Source of the DNA: Vulcanisaeta thermophila
GTDB lineage: Archaea; Thermoproteota; Thermoprotei; Thermoproteales; Thermocladiaceae
Assembly: GCF_001748385.1 (NCBI RefSeq)
Contig: NZ_BCLI01000001.1
Coordinates: forward strand, 351,177-415,176
DNA: 64,000 bases
Direction: 5' to 3'
A model generated the notes under the pieces. That model saw only the letters and a list, made by a program, of their open reading frames with translations, was not told the origin of the DNA and did not search any database. Positions 53,347 through 63,988 of this stretch are shown in pieces; position 1 is the stretch's first letter, and every line of letters begins with the position of its first letter. Made by a program: the position numbers and the translations under genes.

Positions 53347-54138
53347 TCAGAATGGCTCCAGGTAGGAACTTAGTAATAGCTTTGTGTACTCCTCTTTGGG
53401 GTTACTAATGATGCTCTTTGTGTACCCCCTCTCAATAATGCGCCCGCGGTACATAACCACCATCTCACCATCCTCAGCGAAATACTTAGCTAATGCTATG
53501 TCATGGGTGATAAAGAGCACAGCAAGTTTATACTCCCTCTGTATTTGCTTAATTAGGTCAATGAGCTCGACCCTTAATGATGCGTCGAGCATGGTAACCA
53601 CCTCATCAGCTATTAGAACCTTGGGCTTAAGTAATAATGCACGGGCCAAGGCAACCCTTTGTAGCTGACCACCACTTAATTGATGCGGATATTTATCAAG
53701 CACTTCGTCTGGGTCAAGCTTAACGATCTCCAAAGTATTCCTTATCACATCGTTCACGTTAGATCTAGTGGCTACCCTGTGGAACAATGCCAAATCCCTT
53801 AACACACTCCCAATGTTCCTGAAGGGATTAAATGATGAGTAGGGGTCCTGAGGTATGTATTGAACATTACGCCTGTACCAATAAAACTCCTGCTTACTCA
53901 TTAATGACACGTCCTTACCGTAAAATAGAACATTGCCTTTAGTCACAGGTTGTACGCCAACGAGGACCTTCGCCAATGTTGTCTTTCCCGAACCACTCTC
54001 ACCAACGATAGATATTGATGAACCCTCACTAACAGATAAACTAACATCGTCCAACGCCACCACTGTGCTGGTTGAGAAAAGGCCCTTCTTGATGCTGTAT
54101 ACCACAGTGACATGCCTGGCCTCGAGTATGCTATCCAT
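53347..54138 (-). CDS. Opp/Dpp-type ABC importer ATPase (DppF-like)
   Basis: A 263-residue ATPase with GESGSGKTT (Walker A, about 42), HQLSGGQLQRVALARAL (signature) and PKVLIADEVVTMLD (Walker B, with V-V in place of the usual P-T). It lacks the cysteine-rich oligopeptide-specific C-terminal domain of its partner. Its start overlaps the DppD-like gene by 8 bases, so it is the second gene of the ATPase operon. Confidence 0.85.
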   Translation of the reverse strand: MDSILEARHVTVVYSIKKGLFSTSTVVALDDVSLSVSEGSSISIVGESGSGKTTLAKVLVGVQPVTKGNVLFYGKDVSLMSKQEFYWYRRNVQYIPQDPYSSFNPFRNIGSVLRDLALFHRVATRSNVNDVIRNTLEIVKLDPDEVLDKYPHQLSGGQLQRVALARALLLKPKVLIADEVVTMLDASLRVELIDLIKQIQREYKLAVLFITHDIALAKYFAEDGEMVVMYRGRIIERGYTKSIISNPKEEYTKLLLSSYLEPF

Positions 54139-55102
54139 ACATTCTCACCTTAACCCTATCAATATTAATACAACCAACGCCATGACCGGGGCTCACCTCA
54201 GTAATCTTAACATCATTGAGGCACTTCTCAGTGCTAAAGGGGCATCTGTAGTATAGTGGGCATCCATTACCATTATTCACGTTGCCAGGCTTTAACTTAA
54301 ATGAGGAGAATGGGTTGCTGGACTTAATTGTTGGTATACTACCTATTAGATTTATTGTGTATGGATGCATGGGGTTTCTTATTATCTCATCCCTACTACC
54401 GTACTCCACAATCCTACCCCCATATAATACATAGATTCTATTGGATAAATAGCTGGCCACGGATATGTCGTGGGTAACCAGGAGCATGGCAAAGCCATGA
54501 ACCTTCCTTAAATCCCTTAATAAATTAAGTATTCTCCATTGAGTAACCACATCGAGGGCTGAAGTGGGTTCATCAAGAATTACGAGCTTAGGATTTAGCA
54601 ATAAAGCCAAAGCAATGGCAACCCTCTGCTTCATACCACCACTAAGTTGGTGCGCATATGACTTCAAAACTCGATCAGGGTCAAGCCCCGTTTCCTTTAA
54701 TAATGCCCTGGCCCTCATAAGTGCCTCCTGCCTATCAATACCATACGCCCTTGCGGTATCTATGAAATGCGAGGCTATGGTGATAACTGGGTTGAATATA
54801 TTCATTGATGCCTGTGGAACCATGGCCATAAGTTTCCACCTATTTCTAACGAAACCATCATCAACCTTATCATCATTCCTAATTACCATACCATCAAAGA
54901 CCACGGTACCCTTAACAACCGCATTTGGAGGTAAGTAATTAATTACGGCATTAACCAATGTTGTCTTTCCCGAACCACTCTCACCAACAATAGTCACAGT
55001 TTCACCACCGTTAACACTCAGGTTAATCCCCCTCAATGCGTATTGAAAGCCGCTGAGCGTGTTATATCCCACATATAAGTTCTTAATCTCTAATAATGCC
55101 AT
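54131..55102 (-). CDS. Opp/Dpp-type ABC importer ATPase (DppD-like) with C-terminal Cys cluster
   Basis: A 323-residue ATPase: GESGSGKTT (Walker A), HQLSGGMKQRVAIALAL, LVILDEPTSALD (Walker B), and the C-terminal oligopeptide-transporter domain with CPLYYRCPFSTEKC ... GC, a four-cysteine set that binds a metal or Fe-S centre in this family. It heads the ATPase operon (DppD, DppF, small membrane protein), which runs toward the permease genes. Together with the SBP and the two permeases the full importer is present. Confidence 0.87.
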   Translation of the reverse strand: MALLEIKNLYVGYNTLSGFQYALRGINLSVNGGETVTIVGESGSGKTTLVNAVINYLPPNAVVKGTVVFDGMVIRNDDKVDDGFVRNRWKLMAMVPQASMNIFNPVITIASHFIDTARAYGIDRQEALMRARALLKETGLDPDRVLKSYAHQLSGGMKQRVAIALALLLNPKLVILDEPTSALDVVTQWRILNLLRDLRKVHGFAMLLVTHDISVASYLSNRIYVLYGGRIVEYGSRDEIIRNPMHPYTINLIGSIPTIKSSNPFSSFKLKPGNVNNGNGCPLYYRCPFSTEKCLNDVKITEVSPGHGVGCINIDRVKVRMYG

Positions 55103-55194
55103 ATGACTTACTTTATATTATGTTATGATTTTTAAAGCTATCCCACTATTTAGAGAGTAAGGTATTTAAATGGTAATTACTTGATTCATCGTTA

Positions 55195-58098
55195 ATGATT
55201 AGCATGGAAGACAATAAATTCTCTTTTAGGATAATAATAGGTATATATATTATAATTACCATGTTACTATTATTACTGGTAACTTATCCAGCACTTGCAA
55301 ATTCTCAGGTATTACTCAATTCAACACTGGTGTCTAAGCCCTATGTTCTATTCTCAAACACGCAGCCATACCCCGAATTCATAACCAACTACTACTCTGG
55401 ATTAAGCGCGCTGCAATTGATACCGCTGGAGTCATACTCATATGGTGGTATTGGGTGGGAGATCAATTATAGTGGTTCTCCGATTGAGGTCACAATCATA
55501 GGATTGTATAGTATATTTCGCACAGCACCTGCTGATGGTTTTACATTGATACTATTCCCCAAGGAGGGTGGTGGTATTCGCTATATAAATTATAGTGTAC
55601 CATTGTTCACGGCATCATCATCCACATCAATAAGTGGTAACCTACAGTTACCCCAATCGGCCACTGAGTACTTTGCCATACAGTGGGATCCATTTTATGG
55701 TGTAGGTGATCAATTCAACCTCTATGTGGTGGCACCACCAAGTAATTTAATAGCTAATCCAGGTGGTATTGGGTGCAGTATTGGGTTTGTAAACCCTGGG
55801 CAATTAATAAACCTGACCATCATTTATGTGCCTAAACCCAATGAGTTATTTGTATACATCACAAATGAGGCCACAGGAACCAGCTGTAGCTTTAACATTA
55901 ATCTTTCCAATTATAACTTTACGGTCCCAAGTCCCGGCAGTTACTGGGTATTTATCGAGTCGGATTCAGGTGAGTACTATGCAAACTGGGCGTTACTTAA
56001 TGTAACCCTGAAGTCTTTGAGCTATAGTAATATTCTGGGCAATTTATTGGTTGTGGTGCATAATGCATTGAATAACAAGCCACTGAGTAATGCACTGGTT
56101 AGTATTCCCAACCTGAATGAAACCTGTACCACGAACCCACAGGGTACTTGTGAAATAAAGGATTTGGTACCTGGTAGGTATGAATTAATTATTACTCGTA
56201 GTGGTTTTGAAAACCTAACGGAATCCATAAGTATTGTACCTGGTACATCAAGCATTGAGACTTGGCTACTGCCCGTAACTACAATGCCCAATGAGGGCTT
56301 TGAATTCCTGGGTTATTCACCATACTTTAGGGAGTGGCTTAATGAGGATGTTGCTGGTATGTCCTCAATATTCACATCAGGTTTTGCACCAATAGGTATT
56401 GGGGTTTATGGTGTTGGTTACTACAATGGGGATTACGTGGGTTATGAGTATAAGTATGACTACGTGGTGGCCACAATGACCATATTGAAACCCCTTAACT
56501 TCACCACATGGAATGCTGGTTTTTACCCAGTTCCTCAGTCCCAATCCATAATTGATTTACAATTGAACTTTTACTTAGTAATTAAGCTAATTAATGGTGA
56601 GAATCAGTATTACTGGCTCCAGAACGTTATTAATATTCATTATCCAGGGATGATAACGATAGGCCCACCAGGGGCCTTTAATAACACGGTGTCTGGTGCA
56701 TCCTTTTCCTACGGCACCATGACCCTGAGTAGCGCATCCCCTGCAATCATTGGTTACATTAATTCATACCCGTTTACAATGGCTGACATAGCTAAACTAT
56801 GCCAGGTAACACCCACGTACGTCGTCGTGTGTTTTGGTTACAATACCGGTGATGGCACCGTTTGGTATAGTAATATGACAATCTACCCATACACTGAGAT
56901 AGCTAATGCGTATTTTGAAATAGCACCTCATGGTGCCGGAGCGACACCGCAGTTGGACCTGGCTTTCGTACTAACTGGCGGTTATAGTCCAGGCCAGGTT
57001 TATGGTAATTTAACTAACGGCGAGATAGATATTAACGTAATCATTAGGTTAGTAAATGGGACGTGGATAGTGCCCCAGGATGCTTGGAATGTGGGGACGG
57101 GTACTGCTGAGGAGGCGCAGGCTGTTGTTGTTCCAGAAAACCTCACCGCATTACTAATGCCTGGCCTTATGAAGAACCTAACAATGCTTTGGTCCCTACC
57201 CCTTGAGGTCAATGTTACGTTCATAAATCCAGGGCATATACCCATTGGGTTACCTAATGGAACGTATATTGGGGGTTTGGTCCTTGGATCATACGGGCCA
57301 ATACCCCTGAATGAAACTACGGCCTGTAAACCCGTGTTTAATGTTGATGGTAATTACCTTTACATACCCTGGCTCAATGTGACTGGTGGGTACGTGATAC
57401 TGGGTAATTCACTGGTTTATGTGGGGTGCAGTTATTATTATAATGTGACCATAGAATTACCAATCAAACACATAAGCACCTGGGTTGCCAACGGATCCCT
57501 ATTCACGTACAAACCACCAAATGAGGTAAGTAACGGGACTACAATGCTACTTCAGCCATCACTTATCCTCATTAATAATAAGGTTGTGAGCCAGATCAAC
57601 ACTACCGTGAGCGGGCCGCTTCTAATCATCATTAAGTACAATGTTACCAAGTACTTAGTCAATTTCATAACACCAACGGGAGTCTCCATACCCAGTGAGT
57701 GGGTAACGGCTGGTTCAATTATAAATGTCTCAGGCCCCATAATTAGGACCGCGAATTACACCGCATACCCCGTTACCGAAAGCTTGTTGGTGAATGAGCC
57801 CATGAATGCCACCCTAGAGTATGATGTTAATTCCACGATCACAGTAAGGGACTACCTGGGACTACCGGCGCCTAATGTCTTGGTTACGTTAATATGCGGT
57901 ACCAAGAAGGTATCCTCCCTTACCAACTCATTGGGTGTGGCTAATCTACACCTTAGCGATGTACCCACGGTTGAGTGCTCCCTGGAGTATGTACGCCCCA
58001 TGCTGGGTCTTTACAGCATATCATTACTGGCCATAATTATTATGGTGATAGGGATTTCATTATACTTACTGGCCAGGCGATTGAAATGGTCAGCGTAA
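55195..58098 (+). CDS. Large secreted, membrane-anchored thermopsin-like protein
   Basis: A 967-residue surface protein: N-terminal signal/anchor helix (about 12-34), a beta-rich domain with a lectin-like look (about 40-270), a carboxypeptidase-regulatory-like repeat (LSNALVSIPNLNE ... VPGRYELIITRSGFENLT, about 290-340), then a thermopsin (peptidase A5)-like region (APIGIGVYGVGYYNG ... QYYWLQNVINIHYP, about 395-490), a second regulatory-like repeat near the end and a C-terminal helix (about 938-960) followed by RRLKW. Many NxS/T sites point to glycosylation. Thermopsins are acid proteases, so extracellular protein breakdown is likely. Its last 13 bases overlap the next gene. A TATA-like TATTTAAAT is about 30 bases before the start. 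Confidence 0.65.
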   Translation: MISMEDNKFSFRIIIGIYIIITMLLLLLVTYPALANSQVLLNSTLVSKPYVLFSNTQPYPEFITNYYSGLSALQLIPLESYSYGGIGWEINYSGSPIEVTIIGLYSIFRTAPADGFTLILFPKEGGGIRYINYSVPLFTASSSTSISGNLQLPQSATEYFAIQWDPFYGVGDQFNLYVVAPPSNLIANPGGIGCSIGFVNPGQLINLTIIYVPKPNELFVYITNEATGTSCSFNINLSNYNFTVPSPGSYWVFIESDSGEYYANWALLNVTLKSLSYSNILGNLLVVVHNALNNKPLSNALVSIPNLNETCTTNPQGTCEIKDLVPGRYELIITRSGFENLTESISIVPGTSSIETWLLPVTTMPNEGFEFLGYSPYFREWLNEDVAGMSSIFTSGFAPIGIGVYGVGYYNGDYVGYEYKYDYVVATMTILKPLNFTTWNAGFYPVPQSQSIIDLQLNFYLVIKLINGENQYYWLQNVINIHYPGMITIGPPGAFNNTVSGASFSYGTMTLSSASPAIIGYINSYPFTMADIAKLCQVTPTYVVVCFGYNTGDGTVWYSNMTIYPYTEIANAYFEIAPHGAGATPQLDLAFVLTGGYSPGQVYGNLTNGEIDINVIIRLVNGTWIVPQDAWNVGTGTAEEAQAVVVPENLTALLMPGLMKNLTMLWSLPLEVNVTFINPGHIPIGLPNGTYIGGLVLGSYGPIPLNETTACKPVFNVDGNYLYIPWLNVTGGYVILGNSLVYVGCSYYYNVTIELPIKHISTWVANGSLFTYKPPNEVSNGTTMLLQPSLILINNKVVSQINTTVSGPLLIIIKYNVTKYLVNFITPTGVSIPSEWVTAGSIINVSGPIIRTANYTAYPVTESLLVNEPMNATLEYDVNSTITVRDYLGLPAPNVLVTLICGTKKVSSLTNSLGVANLHLSDVPTVECSLEYVRPMLGLYSISLLAIIIMVIGISLYLLARRLKWSA

Positions 58099-58625
58099 GA
58101 TTACCATATTATTACCTGGGTGGGTACTGGATAGATGCGTATTTAATAAATACCCTGGAAATTAAGTATAACAGGATACTACTAATTAGAGACAATGCGT
58201 CGAATGAACCACCAACCCTTAAACCACTACCCTATGATCATGTTGTGTCATTATTGAGGGAGGGTTATTTAGAATTGAATGAGCTAATAAACGAAATAGA
58301 GAATAAAATAAAGAATAAAAGTGGCCTTAGGAGATCCCTAGAGATCATATTACTACCCCTATATAATCCATCCCAGTACCTAGCTAGGAATGAGGATTCT
58401 GTTGTTGTGATTAATGTGTTAAGATTCCTTGTGAAATTATATGATAAATTACTTTCGAAAATGCCCAAGGAGCCCCTGGGCCTGGGTTCTGTTGAGTTAA
58501 GTATCAGGGGCGGTTCCATATTGATTAATGGTAAGGTGGATAAGGTGCTCACCAACCTATACAGTATTGATGAGGGGTTTAGGAGAGGCGTAGATGAGGC
58601 TTTACGTGGTTTCTCATCCGTATAA
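58086..58625 (+). CDS. Unknown protein overlapping both neighbours
   Basis: A 179-residue protein from ATG 58086, which overlaps the last 13 bases of the thermopsin-like gene in another frame. The N-terminus (VSVRLPYYYLGGYWIDAYLI) and the charged ending are not from any family I know. It has no membrane helix after the first hydrophobic stretch. Its 3' end overlaps the convergent mannosidase gene by 47 bases. Position suggests a role with one of its neighbours; the frame is open further upstream but those residues would lie inside the thermopsin-like gene. Confidence 0.55.
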   Translation: MVSVRLPYYYLGGYWIDAYLINTLEIKYNRILLIRDNASNEPPTLKPLPYDHVVSLLREGYLELNELINEIENKIKNKSGLRRSLEIILLPLYNPSQYLARNEDSVVVINVLRFLVKLYDKLLSKMPKEPLGLGSVELSIRGGSILINGKVDKVLTNLYSIDEGFRRGVDEALRGFSSV

Positions 58626-61551
58626 GCACTGTCTTTATTTCATAGGGTTTAAACACTATTTTCTCAGGATCTAGATTACCAGTTACCCTCTCCAATAAGT
58701 CCGCTTCATATATTGACTCATACTCACCGTTAATTTCAAGGCTTGCCCTGGTCTCCTTACCGTGGGTTTCCCACATTCTAATCACAATTGTGTTCTTATC
58801 GTCTTCTGACCACTTCAGTGCCTCCAGGAGTATCCCGGGGTTCTTAATCTCCATGAAGCTCTCGCTCACGGTTTTACCCTTGACAATCCTGACTGGTACG
58901 TTGAATTCCTGAGCAATCCTTGGAACCTGACCATCAATCCAGGAACCCCTGTGTGGATATACCGCGTACTCCACGTGTGCCTTGCCGTAATCTAGAAATG
59001 GATTTGGAAACATTGGGGATCTGAGTATCGTTATCCCAATGACATTCTCAAGGGCGCTGTATCCCTGTAATCCCCTATTTATGATTGCCACTCCATAGTC
59101 AGTATCCCAAAGGTCACCCCATCTGGATGCTGGAACCTCAAATTTAGCAGCGTCCCAGGGGTTGCTGGGTTTATTATTCCTTTCAATTACTCCATACGGT
59201 ATCTCATACGTTGCATGCTCACCCTTAATCCCAAGGATGAACTCATTCCTAAGTACAATGAACCTTTCACGCCAATCAGCATCCACCTCAAACTCAATGA
59301 TCCTGCTGTGATCCTTTACATGAATTAGCTGCGTGACCAGCGATTTTTTAAATTCATAGGTTAGCCTTACCGTAGCCCTCAATGGACCACGTTCAACCAC
59401 CTCAATACTCTTAGGCAGTAGTACCACACAGTTCCTTCTATACCAGCCCTCAAGGTTCCATCCACTCCATGGTATTGCAATGTCCTCACAAGCAACGAGC
59501 CTTGACTCCCTAATGACTTCCCTATTTACCTCCTTATCATAAACCCTAAGTTTACCATCACCATAGTAAACCCTTATTATCGAATTTTCAATGAATCCCT
59601 CGGTATCGTTGACGCTCACATCACCAGTTGCTATCCCATCGCCAATCTCGTAACTTACCATACCCATGGGCGGCGCGTTAACTTTAACAATGTACCTATT
59701 GTCACCAATCCTCTGGGCGGGATACCCCTTTAATGGTTTATTTAATTCGATCATTACCTCCCTACTCCAGGGTAGTGAGTTAAATACTGTGTACCAGTTG
59801 TCATCGTTAGTAACGGCCCCATTGAGTATTGACTTTATTTCCTCATTAACCCTATTAAACACATCCACCAGTCTACTCATTATGTCATCATAGGCATTCT
59901 TGGTATTCGTGGCGCCCATTGGGTCGTGATACTCAGCCTCGAGGAGTGTGTGCCAGTAATCCTCGTAACTCCTCCTAACATTAAGTAAGACACTCCATAT
60001 CTCTAAATCCCTGAGCGCCACCTCCAGTTCACGTACCATCTTCTTCATTGATGTACCATTACTGTAAACACCCCTGTGCGTCTCTAGGTATAATTCTCCA
60101 TGCCAAACGGGTAAGTCATTACTCCTTTCCAGTATTTTCACGTAATTCGCTGGATCCTCTATCATTATTAATGGCGTGCCAGGGACAGTATTGATTACCC
60201 TAAACCTCTCCATGCTAATCCATGTGGTGGATCCACCCCCATCCGTTCTACCAAAGGGCTGAAAGGCTGGTAGGTCTGGCTTTGTATGGAATTGCAACGC
60301 CCTTTTGATGTCATTTGGGTGGAATTCACCCCAGAACTGCTGTGAGTTTATGGTTATGATCCTGGTCCCATCAATTCCCTCCCATTGGAATACTGAGTAT
60401 GGGAATCTATTAATGGTGCTCCAGGAAAGCTTGGCCTCGAAGAAAGCCTTGATTCCCGATTTCTTAAGGATTTGTGGTAGTGAGGCTGGGAATCCGAAGG
60501 TGTCTGGGAGCCAACCCACCTCCGCTGTCCTACCGAACTCCCTCAGGAGGAACCTCTGACCGTAGAGGAACTGCCTAACCAGGGACTCACCACCCGGCAA
60601 ATTAGCATCAAACTCAACCCATGAACCCCCAACTAGCACAATAAGCCCTGAATTCACGGCCTCCTTGAACTTCTGAAAGAGTCTTGGATCATCACTCTTA
60701 AGCCAATTTAGGAAGGCCACGTTGGACCATGCGAACTTAGCCTCTGGATATTGTGTGATTATTGATAGCATATCACCAACTGTTCTCCTAACCTTTTGCC
60801 TGGTCACATCAACCGGCCAGAGCCAGGCTAGATCCAGGTGTGAGTATCCAATGGTATAAAGTATGCCCCTCTTACCCATGTAGTTAGATAAATGATTCAG
60901 CTCCTCATCAAGAACCTTCAATGCCTCCTTTGACATCCTCTCTAATTCATCAATATCCGGCGGCCTCAGGAAACTCAGCTCCTCCACAGTATAGTAAGCA
61001 AAAATGCTTCCCAGGAAGTCCGGTATTGGCCTTATATACTGAGTCATGTACTTAAGGAACATGCTTATTTGCTTAGGCGATACCGTGGTTATCAACACCT
61101 TATCCAATGACTTATTGAGTATTATTAAAAGGGAATTCCTCAAGTCCTCAAATACCTCGGCAATTTCGGAAATAATCAATGCCTTTATGGCTAGCCTGAA
61201 GGTGTTGGGTGCGTGGTAAACCACGTACATACCATTATAACGAACACTCCTGCCGCCTGCATAATTAATGTTAGATAGGCAAAGCCTGACATTATGAGGA
61301 CCAGGATTTAATCTAAAGATCCTGTTCTCTGTATAAGCAGCATAAACCTTATCATCAATCTCCAATGTGGCGTCACCATCAAAGTCTATGAACAGCCATG
61401 GATCAAGGTCCCTCTCAACTTCAATTGAAGCATCAATGCAGCTCCCCGAATTATTAGTCTTAATTTCCTCATATTTAACTATGGATGCAGCCATTAAGAG
61501 CGCTATTTTTGCCCTTATTGTATTCAGATCCCTATAGTTAATATTTATCAT
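58579..61551 (-). CDS. GH38 family alpha-mannosidase
   Basis: A 990-residue glycoside hydrolase of family 38. The zinc site YSHLDLAWLWP (H238, D240) and the nucleophile D350 in GWLPDTFGFPAS are clear, and the beta-sandwich C-terminal domain follows. It cleaves alpha-linked mannose from glycans or glycoproteins. No signal peptide is seen, so it should work in the cytoplasm on imported oligosaccharides. Full length (family about 850-1050). Its 3' end overlaps the unknown gene on the other strand. A 54-base gap separates its start from the DUF1854 gene upstream. Confidence 0.9.
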   Translation of the reverse strand: MININYRDLNTIRAKIALLMAASIVKYEEIKTNNSGSCIDASIEVERDLDPWLFIDFDGDATLEIDDKVYAAYTENRIFRLNPGPHNVRLCLSNINYAGGRSVRYNGMYVVYHAPNTFRLAIKALIISEIAEVFEDLRNSLLIILNKSLDKVLITTVSPKQISMFLKYMTQYIRPIPDFLGSIFAYYTVEELSFLRPPDIDELERMSKEALKVLDEELNHLSNYMGKRGILYTIGYSHLDLAWLWPVDVTRQKVRRTVGDMLSIITQYPEAKFAWSNVAFLNWLKSDDPRLFQKFKEAVNSGLIVLVGGSWVEFDANLPGGESLVRQFLYGQRFLLREFGRTAEVGWLPDTFGFPASLPQILKKSGIKAFFEAKLSWSTINRFPYSVFQWEGIDGTRIITINSQQFWGEFHPNDIKRALQFHTKPDLPAFQPFGRTDGGGSTTWISMERFRVINTVPGTPLIMIEDPANYVKILERSNDLPVWHGELYLETHRGVYSNGTSMKKMVRELEVALRDLEIWSVLLNVRRSYEDYWHTLLEAEYHDPMGATNTKNAYDDIMSRLVDVFNRVNEEIKSILNGAVTNDDNWYTVFNSLPWSREVMIELNKPLKGYPAQRIGDNRYIVKVNAPPMGMVSYEIGDGIATGDVSVNDTEGFIENSIIRVYYGDGKLRVYDKEVNREVIRESRLVACEDIAIPWSGWNLEGWYRRNCVVLLPKSIEVVERGPLRATVRLTYEFKKSLVTQLIHVKDHSRIIEFEVDADWRERFIVLRNEFILGIKGEHATYEIPYGVIERNNKPSNPWDAAKFEVPASRWGDLWDTDYGVAIINRGLQGYSALENVIGITILRSPMFPNPFLDYGKAHVEYAVYPHRGSWIDGQVPRIAQEFNVPVRIVKGKTVSESFMEIKNPGILLEALKWSEDDKNTIVIRMWETHGKETRASLEINGEYESIYEADLLERVTGNLDPEKIVFKPYEIKTVLIRMRNHVKPHLRLS

Positions 61552-61605
61552 TATGTACCAGGACTACCGTAATTATATAAGCTTATCTCTGAGAACTTAA
61601 ATTAC

Positions 61606-62118
61606 TTAAATTAAGGATTGTAGGATCCTCCTACTTCTAGGTTCAAGGCTATTTATGTCAGGTATTTCATAAATGGTGTCATACACATCCACAATGACTA
61701 CCCTATTACCAAACCTCATGATGCTTGATCTACCCCTGGTCTTTATGGTAATCCTGCCCCTATCGGTCTCAATATCCCAAGTGAATTCATCGCCGCTCGT
61801 GTTCATTGAGTATATTTTTAGGATCTTAGGCATGAAGTAAATGCTATTGAGGACCTTCATGATAATCTCCCTGGTCTTGGGGTTAAGCTTATTCACATCC
61901 CTGAGCGTGGCCACCACATTGCCATCTTCATTTATTATCAGCACCATGTTTGGGTTGGTTATTGGGAATGGTCTCCTTAAGGTTACCTTACGATAAATGG
62001 TGTTATTGATTTTAATTGTGAGTGATGCATCATTCTCATTATAATCCAGAACCTCCACCTCGCTCTCATTAATGATGTTCAATTTCCTCAGGAAATCCCT
62101 AATTATTGACATTACCAA
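61606..62118 (-). CDS. DUF1854-domain protein
   Basis: A 170-residue protein that follows the DUF1854 pattern: [16 protein letters not shown], the middle [18 protein letters not shown], then [18 protein letters not shown] and the ending [13 protein letters not shown]1854 proteins occur beside ABC transporters of the exporter type, for example in the cyanophycin-linked set in bacteria, and their role is not known. Its start lies inside the last 20 bases of the ABC exporter gene (overlap 62099-62118), so it is translated with it. Confidence 0.75.
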   Translation of the reverse strand: MVMSIIRDFLRKLNIINESEVEVLDYNENDASLTIKINNTIYRKVTLRRPFPITNPNMVLIINEDGNVVATLRDVNKLNPKTREIIMKVLNSIYFMPKILKIYSMNTSGDEFTWDIETDRGRITIKTRGRSSIMRFGNRVVIVDVYDTIYEIPDINSLEPRSRRILQSLI

Positions 62119-63988
62119 TCACCTCAAGCCCCATCTTGACCTGGTTCATGTACATGTCGTAGTACTTACCCTGCCTCTTCATCAACTCCTCATGATTGCC
62201 CACCTCCACGATCCTGCCCCTATCCAGCACCACAATCCTATCAACCCACTGTAATGACGTGAGCCTATGCGTTATTATTATAGTGGTTATGCCCCTGGCC
62301 GCCCTCCTAACGGCATCCCACACATGAGCCTCAGAAATGCTGTCAATGGATGAGGTTGCCTCATCGAGGATCAAGAGCCTTGGATTCCTAATGAAGGCAC
62401 GTGCTAGGGCTATTAACTGCCTTTGGCCCGTGGATACCCTATTACCCCTTTCCCCAATGTGCGTATCATAGGCTAGTGGTAGTCTCATTATGAATTCGTG
62501 GGCGCCGCTTGCCATGGCGGCTGCTATGATCTCCTCAGGGCTTGCGTCCAGCTTACCATACCTAATATTGTCAGCTACTGTACCGTAGAACATAACTGGA
62601 TCAGCGGCCACATAACCTATCTGGGATCTATAAAATGATAGATCGAGCTTCTTAAGATCAATACCATCTATTAATATTTCACCACTGATTGGGTCGTAAA
62701 ACCTAAGTAGTAATTTAATTAGTGTTGATTTTCCAGAACCCGATCTACCAACTATGGCCACGACCTCGCCCGGTCTTATCTCGAGGTTTATATCCCTAAC
62801 CACTGGGTTTAGTGGGTCGTACCCAAAGGTTACATGTTTAAATTCAATGGAACCCTTGATTACGTGCTTGATGGCATTTCTATCCTGCTTCACTTCACCT
62901 TCGTAACTCATGAGTTCCAGTATTCTTTCTGCTGATGTGAAGGATTGTTGTATAAAGGGTAGTATGTTCATTATGTTCTGCACAGGTTGGTAAAACATGC
63001 CAGTGTAGGATATAAAGGCCACCAGCGAACCAAGGCTTAATGAGCCCGTTATTACTTGAGTACCACCGACATACCATATTAGTAGTGTGGTTAGTGATAT
63101 GATGAAGCCCAGTATGGGGAACCATAGCAGGTTCGTCTTAACAATATTCATCTGTGAATTAAAGTACTCATCAACCAGACTTCTTAATCTGCTCTTCTCA
63201 TAGTTCTCATTCGCATAAGCCTTAACTACCTCCCAGGCCGGTATTGTGTCTGTGAGTAATGAGGTTATGTCCGCGGACCTCCTCCAAGCCTTATGATAAA
63301 TATACCTAGATATCTTCCTATATACCAGGGTCCCCAGTATTATTGCGGGTATTGGTATTAATGCGTAGAGACCTAGCTTGTAGTCCATTATGAACATTAT
63401 GACCCCAGCACCCACTACGGTCATTATGTTGGCAGCTAATGTTGGTATTCCCCAGATGAGGAACCACTGCGTATTACCTACGTCAGTAGTTATTCTTGAA
63501 AGTATCCTACCAGATTGAAACCTATCCATGAAATTAAGAGACTGATTAAAGACATGCTCGTAAATACTGACCCTAATTTCATTACTAAGTTTCTGTCCTA
63601 GATAATTAAGTAGGTATCCCTGGCTAACCGAAAAAACCACGGATGAAGCATAAACCCCCGCCAGGGCCAGTATTATGAGTTGGAACAACGATATCTTTGT
63701 GGTGCTATGGGACAATAATACATTGTTTATTAATATCTTCATTAAGTAAGGCGGTACCAGGGAAATCCCTGTTATAGCCAACGTTATGGCAACACCAAGT
63801 ATTATCTTCCACTTATAAGGCCTTATTAAATTAAGGAGCCACTTAACAACGTACATCCTTCTATACCCATTCTCCCTGGCGCTAATGTTCGTGCGAACTA
63901 CATTATCAATGCCCATTTGTAAATTATGAATTATATTTAATAGATTCATTATATCCTCTTTATATCTATTGGTGAATTGAAGTATCAC
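62099..63988 (-). CDS. ABC exporter (fused membrane and ATPase domains)
   Basis: A half-transporter of about 629 residues: six helices in the first 330 residues, then an ATPase with [10 protein letters not shown] (Walker A), a signature reading [14 protein letters not shown] (S-T-G-Q in place of LSGGQ), [12 protein letters not shown] (Walker B) and the H-loop ITHR. It is of the MsbA/MDR type and works as a dimer. The frame stays open to the window edge; GTG at 63988 is the first possible start, but ATG codons at 63949 and 63916 fit too. Followed directly by the DUF1854 gene, with which it likely forms one unit. Confidence 0.85.
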   Translation of the reverse strand: MILQFTNRYKEDIMNLLNIIHNLQMGIDNVVRTNISARENGYRRMYVVKWLLNLIRPYKWKIILGVAITLAITGISLVPPYLMKILINNVLLSHSTTKISLFQLIILALAGVYASSVVFSVSQGYLLNYLGQKLSNEIRVSIYEHVFNQSLNFMDRFQSGRILSRITTDVGNTQWFLIWGIPTLAANIMTVVGAGVIMFIMDYKLGLYALIPIPAIILGTLVYRKISRYIYHKAWRRSADITSLLTDTIPAWEVVKAYANENYEKSRLRSLVDEYFNSQMNIVKTNLLWFPILGFIISLTTLLIWYVGGTQVITGSLSLGSLVAFISYTGMFYQPVQNIMNILPFIQQSFTSAERILELMSYEGEVKQDRNAIKHVIKGSIEFKHVTFGYDPLNPVVRDINLEIRPGEVVAIVGRSGSGKSTLIKLLLRFYDPISGEILIDGIDLKKLDLSFYRSQIGYVAADPVMFYGTVADNIRYGKLDASPEEIIAAAMASGAHEFIMRLPLAYDTHIGERGNRVSTGQRQLIALARAFIRNPRLLILDEATSSIDSISEAHVWDAVRRAARGITTIIITHRLTSLQWVDRIVVLDRGRIVEVGNHEELMKRQGKYYDMYMNQVKMGLEVIGNVNN

